NCBI GenBank assembly: GCA_037976565.1
Contig: CP137680.1
Coordinates: forward strand, 30,215,694 to 30,279,693
Direction: 5' to 3'
Length of the DNA: 64,000 nt
Origin: Mesocentrotus franciscanus
Taxonomy: Eukaryota > Echinodermata > Echinoidea > Camarodonta > Strongylocentrotidae
Every line of letters begins with the position of its first letter. The first letter of the stretch is position 1. The translations under genes and the position numbers were made by a program. Of this stretch, positions 25,763 through 39,205 are shown one piece after another. Under the pieces are notes generated by a model. The model was given only the letters and a program-made list of their open reading frames with translations. It ran no database searches and was not told the origin of the DNA.

Positions 25763-26248
25763 ACGATAGAGGTCACAGGTCAGATGATCTATGTCCCAGA
25801 GAGTGACTGCATCCTTTTCCTTGGCTCACCAAGGGTTGGTAAGCTCGAGGAATTGACTGGACGAGGTCTTTACCTTGCTGATATCCCTATCCATGATGCT
25901 ACCAGGGATCTGATCCTGGTAGGAGAGGAAAGCAGGGCTCAAGATGGTCTCAAGCAGCGGATGGACAAGCTGAAATCCCAGGTGGAGGAAGCAAGTGGTA
26001 ACCTGGACTCAGAGAGACAGAAGAACGTCGATCTTCTGAATCTTATCTTCCCTGAGGCTGTTGCCAAGAAACTTTGGAGGGGAGAACCCGTACCGGCTCA
26101 GACCGTCGAAGGTGTATCCATGTTGTTCTCTGATATCGTCGGCTTCACTGCTATCTGCTCAACCGCTACACCCTTCATGGTGGTTAACATGCTGAATTCT
26201 CTCTACACCGAGTTTGATTCTTTCTGCGGAATCCTTGATGTCTATAAG
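25763..26248 (+). CDS. GUCY1A: sGC alpha exon, end of PAS, coiled coil, start of cyclase domain
   Basis: This exon encodes 162 residues (244-405). It begins [15 protein letters not shown], completes the PAS-like region with [10 protein letters not shown] and [20 protein letters not shown] (nearly identical to vertebrate sGC), then a charged heptad-like helix from about 300 to 340 ([19 protein letters not shown]). The linker [20 protein letters not shown] leads into the cyclase domain. Asp367 (codon 26132-26134) in [13 protein letters not shown] is the first metal-binding aspartate; beta has Gly here. The acceptor is TCTGTAG and the donor GTGAGT at 26249, both phase 0. The exon lies after an 18.7-kb intron and ends at DVYK, a classic sGC exon boundary just before VETIGD. 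Confidence 0.96.
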
Positions 26249-26329
26249 GTGAGTTTTTAATGTTCCCTAATAGATCGTCAATTTCTTTATGGTGCGATTC
26301 TCTACGCAAAATGTTAAACATTGTCAGTA

Positions 26330-26480
26330 CTCTCTTTCTTTCTCTTACTCTCTATACTTCCTCTCTTCTCTTTTTCTTTTGATTCTTATTCTTCTTCTTC
26401 CTCTTCTTCATATCCTTCTCTTTCTTCTTCTTCTTTTTTTCTTCTTCCTCTCTTCTCTTCGTCTTTTTTCTCCTTTTTCT
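26330..26480. repeat. CT-rich low-complexity tract
   Basis: Mostly C and T on the + strand, starting about 80 bp after the donor at 26249. Ser/Phe/Leu open frames here are low-complexity artefacts. Confidence 0.85.
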
Positions 26481-27212
26481 TTACGAATGTCTCCGTCAAA
26501 ATGTAGTGGTGGAGCCATTAGGGGTCGTTCAATATCCATATAATTAGACTCCTACCAACGTTCTATTTGAGTCGGTTTTACGTAGTTGAACATTTTCTTT
26601 GATTCTTTGTTTTGAGATTATAATAGTGACATTATACCAGCCCGCCTCTTAGATGGAGCTGAGGTGACTAAATTTCATTCGTATAACTGATGATACTTCT
26701 GCTCAACCTCCCACATTCCCCATTGCTATTAATACCACCTTTAGTTCTAGTGTTGTCATCGCATCTACATCTCCTTCTGCTATTATTACTACGTTTCTCT
26801 CTCATACTATCAGGGGAAAATATTTGGTAACAAAATCTGCGACGCGTTATGTTTATCCCTTTGTCTAACAATTTAGTTAAGTCATTGTATTGATTACACG
26901 TGGGTGAGTCATTGAGAAATCGAGTGGGAGCACTTACGGAGAGATTAAACCAATTTATTCTTGACACGTATTACGCGAAGAGCTTCACTGTAATCAATAC
27001 CCCTCACGCAATTGAATGCACTTTATACATCTAATGTTACACCTACCTGTTTTGATTCCATTTTCGAACATGGTCAAATCATCTATTAGGCCATAGATCA
27101 GGAATAGCCGGCTTCGATCGGGATCGAAACATCAATCACAATTCACCATGTTTTACTGAGGTTCTGTAATGCGTTGCATCTGTCGCGGTGAACTAGGACA
27201 AGAGACGTGTTA

Positions 27213-27437
27213 AGGCTCGTTCAGATATGACGCGGCAAAACCGCGGCGGTCATATTTTCATTGATGACGTAAAGTGTAATACGCTTCACATTTCCGTATC
27301 TTATAACATAATTATGCATAGAGCACAGTGAATACGCGCAAGTCATTTGTTGCGCGCACTTTCTATTCATTTAGACGTGAAAATAAAACGGCGGCGGCTT
27401 TTTGGGAGGTTTAACCCTGCCATATCGGAACAAGTCT
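27213..27437 (-). mobile_element. Terminal-inverted-repeat element, copy 2
   Basis: It begins GGCTCGTTCAGATATGACGC and matches the reverse complement of 3842-4044 through the interior (AATACGCTTCACATTTCCGT; GCGCAAGTCATTTGTTGC). The right end (ATATCGGAACAAGTCTT) is more diverged. It has no coding capacity. Copy 2 is slightly longer because of a GC-rich stretch near its right end. Confidence 0.75.
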
Positions 27438-27914
27438 TGAGTGTGATATTGGGTCAAATTAACCCTCCCAAAACGCTACAAATGGATGTGTGACTTTTTG
27501 TCTTCCAGATTATCCAACTAGGTTAGTATCATCTATTAAGAATTAAAATACAAAACCTACCTAATTTCATATAAATAAATGATCAATGTTCTGTGTTTCT
27601 GTATCTGTGCTGGATTTTTTTTTTTTTTTAGGGGGTCGATGAATCTACAGAAAAAATCTCTTGATATGATTTGATGTGATGGTGTTTACAGTAAACTCCT
27701 TTTCCATATCATAATATGCAATCCCAGAATTACTGTGCTACTCAGTGAGCCGAATACGCCAACCCAACCAACTATTTATCTATTTCTAGCTTTGGCTCGC
27801 ATAGATAAAGCAATAGTTCTTTTTGTACTACCCCTCTTGTTTTCCCCTCTTTGTGGCATGATTCCACCCCCGTCCCCCTCTTTCTGTCGCTCCATGGTTC
27901 TCACTTTTCTGTAA

Positions 27915-28035
27915 GCCTTTCCCTCCTGCTCTCTCTCTCTCTCTCTCTTTCCGTTTTCTCTATCTTCTTCTTCCCTCACTATCTTTTCATCCCTCAGTAT
28001 TCTTCTTCTTTTTCTTTTTTCTTTTCCTTGATTTT
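27915..28035. repeat. CT-rich low-complexity tract
   Basis: Starts with a run of CT dinucleotides and continues as C/T-rich sequence. Two open frames crossing it, on both strands, have only low-complexity composition. Confidence 0.85.
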
Positions 28036-31000
28036 TATTTTTTTCTTTGTGGTCTCGTTTGCAGTATTCATGAAGGATTATTTCGATATATAGGTAAATC
28101 CTCAAACTGAATGCCTGAAGGGCGATTTTCATTGAGTTTGGTTAAAATTTAGGACACAAAGTTAGATTCTCATCAAATAGGTCTATATATGGAGTAAATT
28201 CCACTTAATATCAATTCAAAACTCAATCTTTATATACCTTCTAAATATTACATAGTTACAGAAATAAATCCACTCTTAGAATCGTTTCCTACATTGTTCT
28301 TTTTTAGTAACGCATATTATGACAAGATGTTATAACAGGTGTCATGCAATAGATCTCCCTTTGCTCGGATTGAACTACTTTATTTTACCTATAGGGATAT
28401 CTGTAATATATACATGATAGCTAAGAATATTTTTAGAAATGCGATGCCAATCCAAAAGACATAGCTTTATACAACGTATTATAGGATTGAACACTACTTC
28501 CTAAGTGACTGGATTGATGACTGACAATTTATAAAAGAGGCTTATCATTGGTTTTGAATAGTCTGTTAAAAGTGCCCTTTTTACATGGGTTGATATTATA
28601 AAATAAATGAAATCAGTTAAAAACGTTATAGGACGTAAGCCTTTAAACCATCATTTCGATTCAAAAGCCAACATAATGCACTTAGCCTATATTGCGCTTT
28701 CTATATAGGACAGCCATTCCGAGGGCCGCTATGAAATGAAGAAAGTAAGAAAGGAGAAATACAAATTATACTACAGAATAATATATGTTGTGTTAAATTA
28801 CATTGCTACTGTATACTGTCCTATCATTTTTGTTTGTATAAAACATATAAGCGAAATAATTATAGTATGAACTGGAAGCAACCTTCAAAACCAATTATTT
28901 TAGCTTTTGATGACAATCAGTATTAGCTTTAAATGATTTTAATCATTCAAGGAACCAATTTCCAGATTACTGAAAATGAATCAGTGTCCTTCTGAAAGTG
29001 AAAAATAATAGTATTATATTTTTCATCATCTAACATCATACTATATATCTAAAATGAAAATGCTTTCTTTAATATCACATGAGCCAATCTTTCAGGGAAA
29101 ATAGAAATGTTCGATTTGGTAATGAACTACCAATTTAAGTCAATGTATGCTTAATGTTTTTGATCAAAAACAACTTAACACCAAACACAAACGACAATTG
29201 TGCACCTTTTTCCCCTTCATTTTTTAATAATCATGTTTCTTTTGTAATTTGCGAAAATATTTTAGGAAACGAGTAATAATAAGGGACATACATTATGAAT
29301 TGGTTGAGTCAAAATGTTCTAAATGTAACACAGTTGCAATGCCAAGACCTTTTACTTTAAAGATGTAAAAAGAGAGAATCTGATGCGGTTTTTTTTCTAA
29401 AGTATACTGAAGAATCATGTGAAGAGAGAGCAATGGACCAGAAATGCCGAGCAGGTGCAATTTTCCCCTTTGAATGGAGAGGCACCGAATTTTTTGTATA
29501 AATAAATGAAGATAACTTACGAGTGTAGAAGCAGGAAATACATTTGTAATGTATTTCCATGTAAGTGTCTTGATATGGATTTACTTTAGAGATTGTGGAA
29601 CAGCTTTAGTACAACAATATCCCACTTCTCTCTCCTCTTTAAAAGATCCCTTAAAACGTATACTTCATTCCCCAGTAATCTAATGCGATCTACTTATTTT
29701 TCTTAGTGTTGTTGTGTTTGTGTTTATTTACAAAACGGTGGGGGGTAGGCGCTATCATGGTTCTCTTTATGGTTCTGATGTCGTGGATCATTTTCTCGAA
29801 TGCTTTAGAGAAATGTTGCTGAACATAATCGCCAGAATGATTTAAAGACGGATTCCGATTATGCAATGATGTTTTAAAGCCCCACTGTACTACTTGTAGC
29901 TACTTGCTCCCTCTATATAGAAAACAATGCCTAAGTGGTGCCTGTTGGTCCTCCATGATCCTCTTTTTCTATAACCACCTGTCAGTGACCACGCTAATCC
30001 CTCTAATCCCTCCTGACCAAAATAGTGCAGAGGGGCTTTCATTTGTGTAATAAATCAAGAAAATATCAATTGCCTTAGGAATGCGATGATGTTTTTTTGT
30101 TTTTACTGACATGGTGGTACAGAAGTAGAATTAGAGCTAATTAGTTGATTGTGTCGTCAGCTGCTCTACCTAGCCACAATGCATCGTACAACTTGACGTT
30201 ATGAACCATGGCGACAGTTTGATTGTCCTTGAGGCTTGTCAGGTCTCCCCTGTTATACTTACTGGCATGTTTAGTTTTAACTACTTACTAACACGATGTA
30301 ACCTAATCGTGTTACATTGTTGACGCAGATACACTACAACAAGGAACAGTCTGCAATCTGATAACTTCATCAAAACAAATAAAATGGCCAATTTAGCCTT
30401 TACTGCAAACTTATGATCAGACTATAATTATGAAAAGAAATCTGTATTTCAGGTTACATATGTATAAATGATGGACATCACCATATTTTTTGAGGTTCTG
30501 TTCGAATATAAAACAAAACCATGGGTTTTTTGAAGGTCCTTGAATCGGAGACACGTCTCAAATTGGCCTGAAATATAGAAGACAGCAATGTGCACAATAT
30601 TGTCCGATTTGCAGCCGATTGGTCATTTTATCTCCAAAAATGTGTCGTAGGGGGTAAAATTTCCCGCTGTTTTTCTAGTTTGAATATTATATGAGAATTC
30701 TCGAGTCGGTAGATGGGCATTACTCTAATTCTAATACATCATCATCCGCCTACGATGCTATTTTTCTTTTAGTTATGGTAGTTAGATCATGAAAAATGCC
30801 ATAGGCTTTCGACTGCACGTTAATCGATTAAATGACAAGAGCTAGGTGCCGAATATCTATATAGTTTTATTAAAGCATAGCAAGTGAGAAATTCAATACT
30901 TAATTCGATACATTCTCTCTCAGCCTACCTCCTATTACCCTAAACAAAATCCGATTATTGATTTATTCATACTCGACCCTACATCACATTCTACCGCCTA

Positions 31001-34000
31001 TCATGAATAGATTTATCTTCCTAAGTTTAACCTTTTAAAGTTATTAAAGGTACAGTTCTAAAATATCTCCCAGCATGATTTTGTTATTGATATGTGAGGA
31101 GAAGTAGGCTTTTTATAACGTTATCTATGCTCTGATAGAAATAGGTCATCCTTGGATTCAATTTTGTAGCAAATATTGTTTGTATTTTCAGTTGTCGTCT
31201 TCCTGCCCTATCTTCTACCCTATCTAATTTGACATGGATTTCTTATTCAGACCGAATGATGTGGGTCATGTCTTCAAATCTTTCCCGTCATTTCATTGTG
31301 CCTTGTTTACTCTCCCGCCCTTTTGAGCCATTTGAGAAAACAATGTCACGTGATCGAAACCGTCATTCTGATGCAAAATACGCGGGAACTTGGCGCCACG
31401 CAAAAACTCTGCCAGCGACATTTTGCTCAGTTTGATTTAGTGTATCAGACAGCCTGAAGACCCCGTTGTGATCTACTGGTTGAAGAACAACGCCATGGCA
31501 TGTTGAAATGAAGTGGGTAGAAGTGACAAGCCACAGGAGAGGTTTCACAGAGCTCACAAAAACCAACCAGAGACAGGTCGCAACTCGATGACCAAGATGC
31601 CTGAAGGACACACTACCAATAATTTTGTAGATTGGGTTTAGTAGATATTGGCGGGTCATACGGGAGACGATGATGTCATTCAACACTCATAATTATCCTT
31701 GACTCATTGTCACCTTCCAATCTGTTCTCAACTCCGGCTGGGAATTCTTTGCAAGCATCTCTAGAATTCCTTCACTAATTTTGTTAACATTGTCTGTGTC
31801 TCGCAATTATTTTCATTTCAAATGACGTATATCGTGAAGTATTGCCCCCAAGGTGGCTAGACCAACAATACATGTCTTGTCAAACTATGATGAACAGTCT
31901 CTGTAGACGTATTTCGCTAGTAAATTTGTTAACCTACACATCCATCGTCAGATGCAGTGGAATGAAGAAAAAATACAAGATTTGATTGTATTATTAATGC
32001 CATGCACTTCATGAATTACACAGCTTAAATAAATTTCCAGTAGTACACAATGTTACCCTACAGGCCTATTCAACCAATTAAAAAGCCTAATAAACCACAC
32101 GGAAACGCAATCGCAATGATATTCGCAATATAACATTAGAATAGGAGTGGGAGCATCTATCGACCAAAAAGATTCAACCATTGCATTGATGGCCTCACAT
32201 GAAATTGATCATTGCTTATTCGTTGATGGTTACTTGAGAATGTCTTCCTTGCCAAACATTAGATAGAGTATTTACACATTATCTAACATCAATAGAAATT
32301 GATTTATAGAAAATTCTGACGTCACAACTTTTCAAACATGAATGGTCTGGGTAACGTAGAAGCGGCGACGTCGTCCACTTCATCGTAAAGTTAATTCTTT
32401 TTCGGCCGCTTGGCCCCCACTCTGTAAACCGATGACTGACGCTACAAGCCCTTAGGTCCACTCGTAGTCTGTCAATGTATCTTCGTAGTATAAGGTCTGA
32501 AAGGGCACAAACCACAAAGGATAGAAAATGCAAATTAGTAGCCACATTCAAAGGCAGTGTGCAAAGGGTAGGCAAGACTATATTCAGAGAAGCCAGCCAT
32601 CGGTCCCTATTCAAAGTCTTTCTTCAAGGCTTTTTAGATGCGATAAATGTATTTATTCAGCCTGAGATTGATTGACAGGTTGACAGCACCACCTTAGGGT
32701 AGGAAGAGTAACAAACAAAAAATCGCTTCCTTTCCTAAAAGAGCGCCAAAGCAGAACGACGATATACAGGATGTCGGCTTTCTGCCTCAAATAGGCTTAT
32801 GCTTTAATGGCGTAAGGCTTGTTTGTTGTTCTACGAAAGTAAAGAAACTCTTTGTAACTATCCGCAGATGCTCACATGCAAGCTTAAAGTCGCTTTAGAA
32901 CAAAACAAAATCTGCCTTTTTCCAAATATATATTAAGTAGGTATACAGCGGCAGCGAGATACTAGAGATTTATGAAATGCTTCAACATCGGATGGCGCTG
33001 ATCTGCTGATTAAGAAAAAAAAAATCGCCGTATTTCAGGATAAATATCAGAAGTTTGTCGCATAATCATAACTATCTGATTTCTAGTGAAGTCAATAATT
33101 ATGCAATTTTGCTATTGTCACGAAATTCTTCTGAAAGAGATTTTACTTTTGTTTATCTAGAGACAAAATAATACAAGACTTAAAGAACTTCCCAATGTTC
33201 CCCATCTGTTTAAGTAGATGAACGTTGCCTACAGAAGACGGATATCAATATACAGGCTGAGCTGGTGAACTGTGAAGAAAATGTCTTGTGGACTACCGTT
33301 GAACCGTTACTGATTTGCCTTCGCCCCTTGCCGACTTGGGGCAAGAATAAGAGTCAGGATAGGGTCAACCGCCTCAAAACCTAAGGACAAACAGGGAAAC
33401 TGTAGAAATTTACATACAGCCACTGTGACGTCTTCATGCAGTGTTTATTATTAAAGGGCATCTTTTCAAAATAGCCTTTACCCTTTTTTGTATAGTATTT
33501 TACACGTATTCGTGGCGTCATCACACTTGAAAAAAAAAATTAACCATTTTACATTGGTTGGTTTGTAGATCACGTTATAACAAACTACTAGATCAAAACA
33601 TTATAATTAAATAATTATATTTGCCATTGGCTGCTAATCACGATTTGTCTTGACCCTTCCAAGACAGAATTTATTTTAGGGCTTAATTGATCACATAATT
33701 ATTGTTCTTCAAATTGTCAACACTTAACAGAAATGTTTTCTTTTATTGCTACATGTAAAATGTAATGTCCCTGTAAATAATATACGTGGGCAAGAATGTT
33801 GTCGAAAAGGAAAGGAAAAACAAAATTTGATCAAAAAAACAATGATTTTGAGCGTCTTAACGTGTTGCCAATTTAAATGTAAATAAACATCAAGTTCAGC
33901 TCTATATGGCAGGCAGTCAATGCCATACAGATCAGATAAAATGAAACGAATTCTTTTTATCTAATCACCTCAAAACAAATTGACCAATCAGAGAGTGAGT

Positions 34001-36609
34001 ATCAACCTTCCGCCTCAACACGAAACCCAAACATTTATGGAAGATGTTGTGTAAGTCGTCTTCGATCGTCCCATTTCCTGAATAATTTAGGTATGTGGGT
34101 GCCTGGTTCGATCGAGGGGTTTCCAATTCTAGCCCTCTCATTGGTCATACTCCGGTCACACAAACTTTACCGACGCGAGACTGACAACAAAACATTCCAA
34201 ACAATTACATTATTACTTCGGCAAAGTGACAGAGGTATAAAAATGATCAATTAAATGCATAAAATGCATTTTGCATTACACACGAAGGACTTATCATTAT
34301 GTACAATGTATTAATGTGATTAAAATGGGAACGCCGAGGAGCGGGGAAGATATGTAATAGTGACGGATTTTGAAGTCACGATGTCATAATTTAATCACTT
34401 TCTCTTTGGATTAAAAATGTACCGCGCAAAATGATCTAATTTGTCTTATTGCACGCATGATTGTCTCGCAAAGGTACTGATATCGCCACTCTCTTAATGT
34501 TTAAAGTTGAATACTTTCGTCTTTCTCTCTCTCTCTCTGAATTAATAATTATCTTATCACTAACAGGTGATATAGAATAAAGACTGGGAATGGAAAAGGG
34601 AGAACGAGAGACAAAAGAGAAAAAGACAGTGAGAGAAGGGGAACAACTGGAGACTGAGATATAAAAAAAATTCTTTGAAGAGTAGGCTTACAATAAAGCG
34701 GTAATTTAAATTTCACGAAGTCTTCTTTAAGAAGAAAAAGACCCGGTAAGCCCCATAGACAGTTAACATTTTACCATGCAATCCAAACACACCATCATGC
34801 TTTTGTCTTTGAAGCATAACCACTTTAATTAGACATTTTAAACAGGAATTAATGAACCATATTATGATTGAAATGTAATCAGTTACAGTCATTGATTAAT
34901 CATTATGACACTGCCCAGCTTAAGTCCATCCTAAAGCCCTCTGGCGTCATATAATCTCTTCACAGCCGCAACTAACATGTTTCTGTCAGATAACATGTCC
35001 GCAGAACAAAGTTGTAGAAGAATCATTCAATCCCAAAGGAATATCTTAGGTGGCACGTATTTGTTATACCTATGCTACATTATTAATTGTTTCCATGTAT
35101 TTTTAATGCATATGTTGTTAATTATGCAAAGTGTCTAGTCTGATGGATGCCATTCCCTGAATTTGGGTCAGTTGGGTATAGTTCAAATTCCTGCTGCGGC
35201 ACTTCAGTAATGTCCTCTAGCAAGACATAAATCTACACTGACACTCTTTACTTGGGAAGAAGATATTTCCTGGAATGCTTAATGAGCGCCTCGGTTCATG
35301 GAAGCTAATCCAAGTTTCAGGCGACGCGATATCGAAGAACATGGAGGCGTTGTCCTTGATAGTTTGACGGGTTAATGCAAACTGTAGGTTTCTGAACTGC
35401 CGAACATAGTGTGGAAAATTTGTAATTTCCTTAAATGGAAATCTTGCTCTATTGCTACGCTCCCTGATCAGGAGTTATCATGTACCTTAGAATAGTTTAA
35501 GTAAATAATAGTCATAGTCTTGTATAATTTTATGACTAACACTGATCAATACAACCTTAGTTTTCCTGCGTATTTTGTTTCATGTAGTACTGACATGAAA
35601 CCAATCGTTACTATTAATATTTTCACCTTTTACGTCACATCAATAGGCTTACCTGGAAGTGTTCTCAAACTCGATGTCCGGCAAGAAGAAAATGCTCTTC
35701 CATAAGTTTATGTAAAATGTTCCTATTCATTCTCTGATGAAAAGAATAACAAATTCTAAGAAAATAAGTCTAAAATAGTGGATATTATTGAAGTATTCAA
35801 ACAATTGATTTTTATTTGTTACCTGTCCACAGATATGCGAGGATATTCGTTCAAACTTTTGTGATATGACATTCCTTAATACCAGTCATTGTATGCGAGA
35901 CTTTCTCCCTTACAAGAGTTTGATTTACAAGCGCAATGGGCTCGTCAATTTTCGTCCTTCAATCGATATACTGATCACGAGCCTCTCAATCGTCACCCTC
36001 TCTGTGATCTTCTGCCTTCTGCCCTAATTCCTGTTCACTGACTTTCGATTATTCATGAAATATATTTGAAGATTCTTGACAGTAGCCGTTAGCTAGGTTA
36101 CCAAAGTAAGGCCTCATGGTCTAATTCCACTATTGTCTCCTGGAGACCTACTTGAGACATTACCATGCTGGAGATTCACCTATCAACGTTCATTACCATG
36201 ATCATTGCTGAGAAATGACATATATTACAATGTTCCAATCGATCATTTTTCCGGTCTTCGGGCAATCCGTGCCCTTTTTCGTGGTAATATTTCAGTCAGA
36301 AGAATGAGGTTAAGTCTGAGCTCAGTTTGTCTCCATAGAAAAGTATGCACAATAACTGTTGGAACTTACCAGAGAAATGAGCAGTGCCTGGGGAAAATGA
36401 TGATCTACAATATATTGAAGGATTGAAGTCATTATGAAAACACACTAATCATCATTACAGGCATACACTCATCCTCATACTCGTCGATCATTGTTTATAG
36501 GATGAAAAGTTTTTTGTAGTAATCTTTTTATCCTTTCTTTCATTTTGTAATAGAATTCCATTCTAAAAGTAGGTTATCCAATCCAGAATTTGTGAATGAT
36601 TGTTTGGAG

Positions 36610-36765
36610 GTGTCGTGACATAGTGGTTCATTCACGTGACTCTCAACTCTAGGGTTGAGGGATCGAATCCTAGCCCAACATAATGATTGCAGAACCCTCA
36701 TGAATAAAAGCAGTGAAGCTGATGAGGCTTCCCTGGGGAAACAAAATTATTATTGTTAACGGCTT
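36610..36765 (+). mobile_element. tRNA-derived SINE
   Basis: The head has an A-box-like CATAGTGGTTCATTC and a B-box GGATCGAATCC about 35 bases later, as in an RNA polymerase III promoter. The body is unrelated and the copy ends in an A/T-rich tail ATTATTATTGTTAA. The arm between A and B box (CTCAACTCTAGGGTTGAG) resembles the long variable-arm region of a Leu/Ser-type tRNA; that origin is a guess. Confidence 0.6.
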
Positions 36766-37032
36766 AAGTAAAAACTAGAAAGTAGAAAGTAAAGCAGTTA
36801 TTGACGTCACCATTGTTGCATTGTGGAGGCGGTTAGGAATAAGGCCCAGTGAAAGTTAGCCACCTTTTAAAGAGGAATTTAAAAAAAATAACATTCTCCA
36901 CTGACCCCGCAAATATGAGCCTCTCTCTGGCGAGTTGAATGGATCTAAGTACAATCATAAATAAATTTAGAGTTGAAAATACCGAAAATATCGATGTGAC
37001 TATAAATATATGATATAACAATTATATTGAAC

Positions 37033-37105
37033 ATCTCTCTCTCTTTCTCCCCTCTGTCTCTCTCTCTCTCTCTCTGTCACTCTTCTCTCTTTCTCTCTCT
37101 CGTAG
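37033..37105 (+). repeat. CT microsatellite merged with an exon acceptor
   Basis: A 70-bp run, nearly all CT/CTTT, ends directly at the CGTAG acceptor of the exon at 37106. It works as an extended polypyrimidine tract and is also likely to vary in length between individuals. Confidence 0.85.
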
Positions 37106-37249
37106 GTGGAAACGATTGGTGACGCGTACTGCGTTGCCTCAGGACTTCACAAATCTTCCAACACGCACGCGCAATTAGCTGCAAAGATGGCGATTAAAAT
37201 GATGGAGGCTGCAGCGGCTGTAAAGTCACATCAGGGAAACGCACTCAGG
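37106..37249 (+). CDS. GUCY1A: sGC alpha exon, central cyclase domain
   Basis: This exon encodes 48 residues (406-453), VETIGDAYCVASGLHKSS followed by HAQLAAKMAIKMMEAAAAV. The second metal-binding aspartate is Asp411 (codon 37121-37123). AYCVASGL is alpha-like: beta has KYMTVSGL at the same place. The first codon is GTG (Val) directly after the CGTAG acceptor, so it is not a start. The donor GTAAGC follows AGG at 37249. Phase 0 on both sides, so a transcript skipping this exon would stay in frame but lose a catalytic aspartate. It is preceded by an unusually long CT-rich tract. Confidence 0.95.
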
Positions 37250-37910
37250 GTAAGCAGTTTATCATTAACTCTAAAATATTTTCGAGAGCCCTGTAAAATT
37301 GTTGAAAATTTATAGGGGAATTTGTATTTAGTATTCTATTTGCAGGGGAAAAGGCAGATGCTCGTCTGTGTGTTTGTGTGTTGTGTGTGCGTACGTATGT
37401 GTTTGTTTTTTGGTTTATGTTAGGTGTCCAGGTCTAGTGGACACTTGAGTATCAACTGTTTTCTGACTGAAATCTTAGCTGATGGATCTGTCAGGGGTCA
37501 GTAGAAACAAAACCATGCATTTATAACAAACACAATTTTTTATATAAATAAATAAATAATAAACTAATATTAAAAATACCCCACTAAATATATTGATAGA
37601 TAACAACAACCTGGACTTTTTTTATTGTGGGAAGTACCGTGATCATCAAACTATAATTTTTCACTCTGGGTTATGTAAAGATCAAACCTTACACTCGTAA
37701 CCTGGCTACCGTACTTCCCGCGTTGAAAAGCATGTTTTGTTTATACCATTGCCGTTCATTGGTTTCCAATCAAATTTAAACTATAACAACAGAAGGTTTT
37801 TTAAGTATCGAAATAAAATGATAAGGAGATTGATTGGCGAATCATCATAAACGACGTATAAATGATAATATCTGATGATGTTAGTATTGTTGACGGTGAC
37901 TATGATTGTG

Positions 37911-38027
37911 ATGATAATAATGATGATGATGATGACGACGACGATCGTGATAATGATGATGATGATGATGATGATGATTGTGATGATGGTGATGATGATG
38001 ATGAAGATGGTGCTGATGATGATAATT
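37911..38027. repeat. GAT/GAC microsatellite
   Basis: Imperfect GAT triplets with GAC variants for about 115 bp. An apparent Asp-rich open frame on + and a His-rich one on the minus strand are artefacts. Confidence 0.9.
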
Positions 38028-39063
38028 TTTACTGTATAAGCCCTTATTTCCGATTGATGTGCCAGTTTTGTAAAATGAATGTTGAAAAGAGAATTTCATT
38101 ACGAGAACCTTAATAGTATTTGTTTATGTTATTACTCAGAAATCTATGTAAAACTTACCAGATCCTAAAAGATAATCGCATTGTACTATGGTTTACTGAA
38201 AACACCTCCATAAAACCTCTGACTTAGAAGAATAAAAAGCTTTGAAAAACGAATGTTGAGCTAGTATCAGACAGATAATCCTGTTTCCTCCAAACCTAAA
38301 TGGCCTTCCTAGAGGCGATAAGGTAATGTCTCTGTATGGGACACTCTTCGTCTGGTCGAAATGGCTGCACCGACTCTGAACCATTCTCTATCTAACGTAG
38401 ACCAAGTCTTGTTAATACCTATTGGTTTCATAATAATCATTTTGATGCTTACACCGTCGCAAAAGATGATAAAAATGAGCGGTTTTCCGGATAAAGTAAT
38501 AAAAGGTCGACTGTCGTCCTACTACACAAAATGAAAGCTGCGGTGAGGATTCCTTACGCGTCCTGTCACGCCTTTCTTGTCTGTGGTGTAATGGTTTGTA
38601 GGTACTGTGTAATCTCTATGACATGACATTACTTCTTGGTTTCGTAATCTTAGACAGATCCTGGCCTGTAAGAAATAAGTATCCATCTTAAATGAAGCGT
38701 AAGTATAGCCCATGCGTAAGATCGTGACAAGGAATGAATCCCTGTGTCAAAATGGAAGCCTTGATTAATGCTTCATCACGTGTCCACTCCATTTCATTTG
38801 TTTTACCTCATTACTCGCCTCCTTCGCCGCAAACAATCATCAGATCTAAAATTGCAAATCGTGCTGTCCCGAATATAAACGCGAGAAACTCTTCATCAAT
38901 ATGGGTATATTTCTTGGAAGAAAGTTTGGCATCTTCTTGAACTTCGTAACACATCCCATTATTCTGGCATTGCCATATTCCTACCATCCATTGGTGAATG
39001 ATGATTATCTTTAATTTACCTGACTGCTAAGAAAGTATGTGTATGCCTTAAAGTAGAAACCAT

Positions 39064-39205
39064 ATGACCGACGGATTTAAGTCCTTTCCGAGGGACTTGA
39101 TAAAGAGGATAATACTTTACCAAAGGACAATAGCGCATCGACTTGGTTTCGAACCCGGGTCCTCCCGGTTACGAAGCCACTGCTCTACCACTGAGCCATC
39201 GTTCC
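39064..39205 (-). mobile_element. tRNA-derived SINE
   Basis: On the minus strand the head reads GATGGCTCAGTGGTAGAGCA (A box) and then GGGTTCGAAACC (B box, 39145-39156), spaced as in a tRNA. A 7-base loop TTCGTAA sits at the anticodon position (CGT, Thr-like), but the stem is imperfect. After the head comes ATTGTCCTTTGGTAAAGTAT, shared with the SINE at 45600-45862. The 3' acceptor stem does not pair, so this is a SINE rather than a working tRNA. Confidence 0.7.

Larger units (their letters stand above)
26249..37105 (+). other. sGC alpha intron (10857 bp, phase 0)
   Basis: GTGAGT donor and GTAG acceptor. It contains CT-rich tracts (26330-26480, 27915-28035), the second copy of a terminal-inverted-repeat element (27213-27437), a tRNA-derived SINE (36610-36765) and a long pyrimidine tract before the acceptor. 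I see nothing specific from 28100 to 36600 apart from short chance open frames. Confidence 0.85.

Noticed and set aside
39138..39205. Functional tRNA gene on the minus strand
   Set aside because: A and B boxes are good, but the anticodon and acceptor stems do not pair properly and a SINE body follows.
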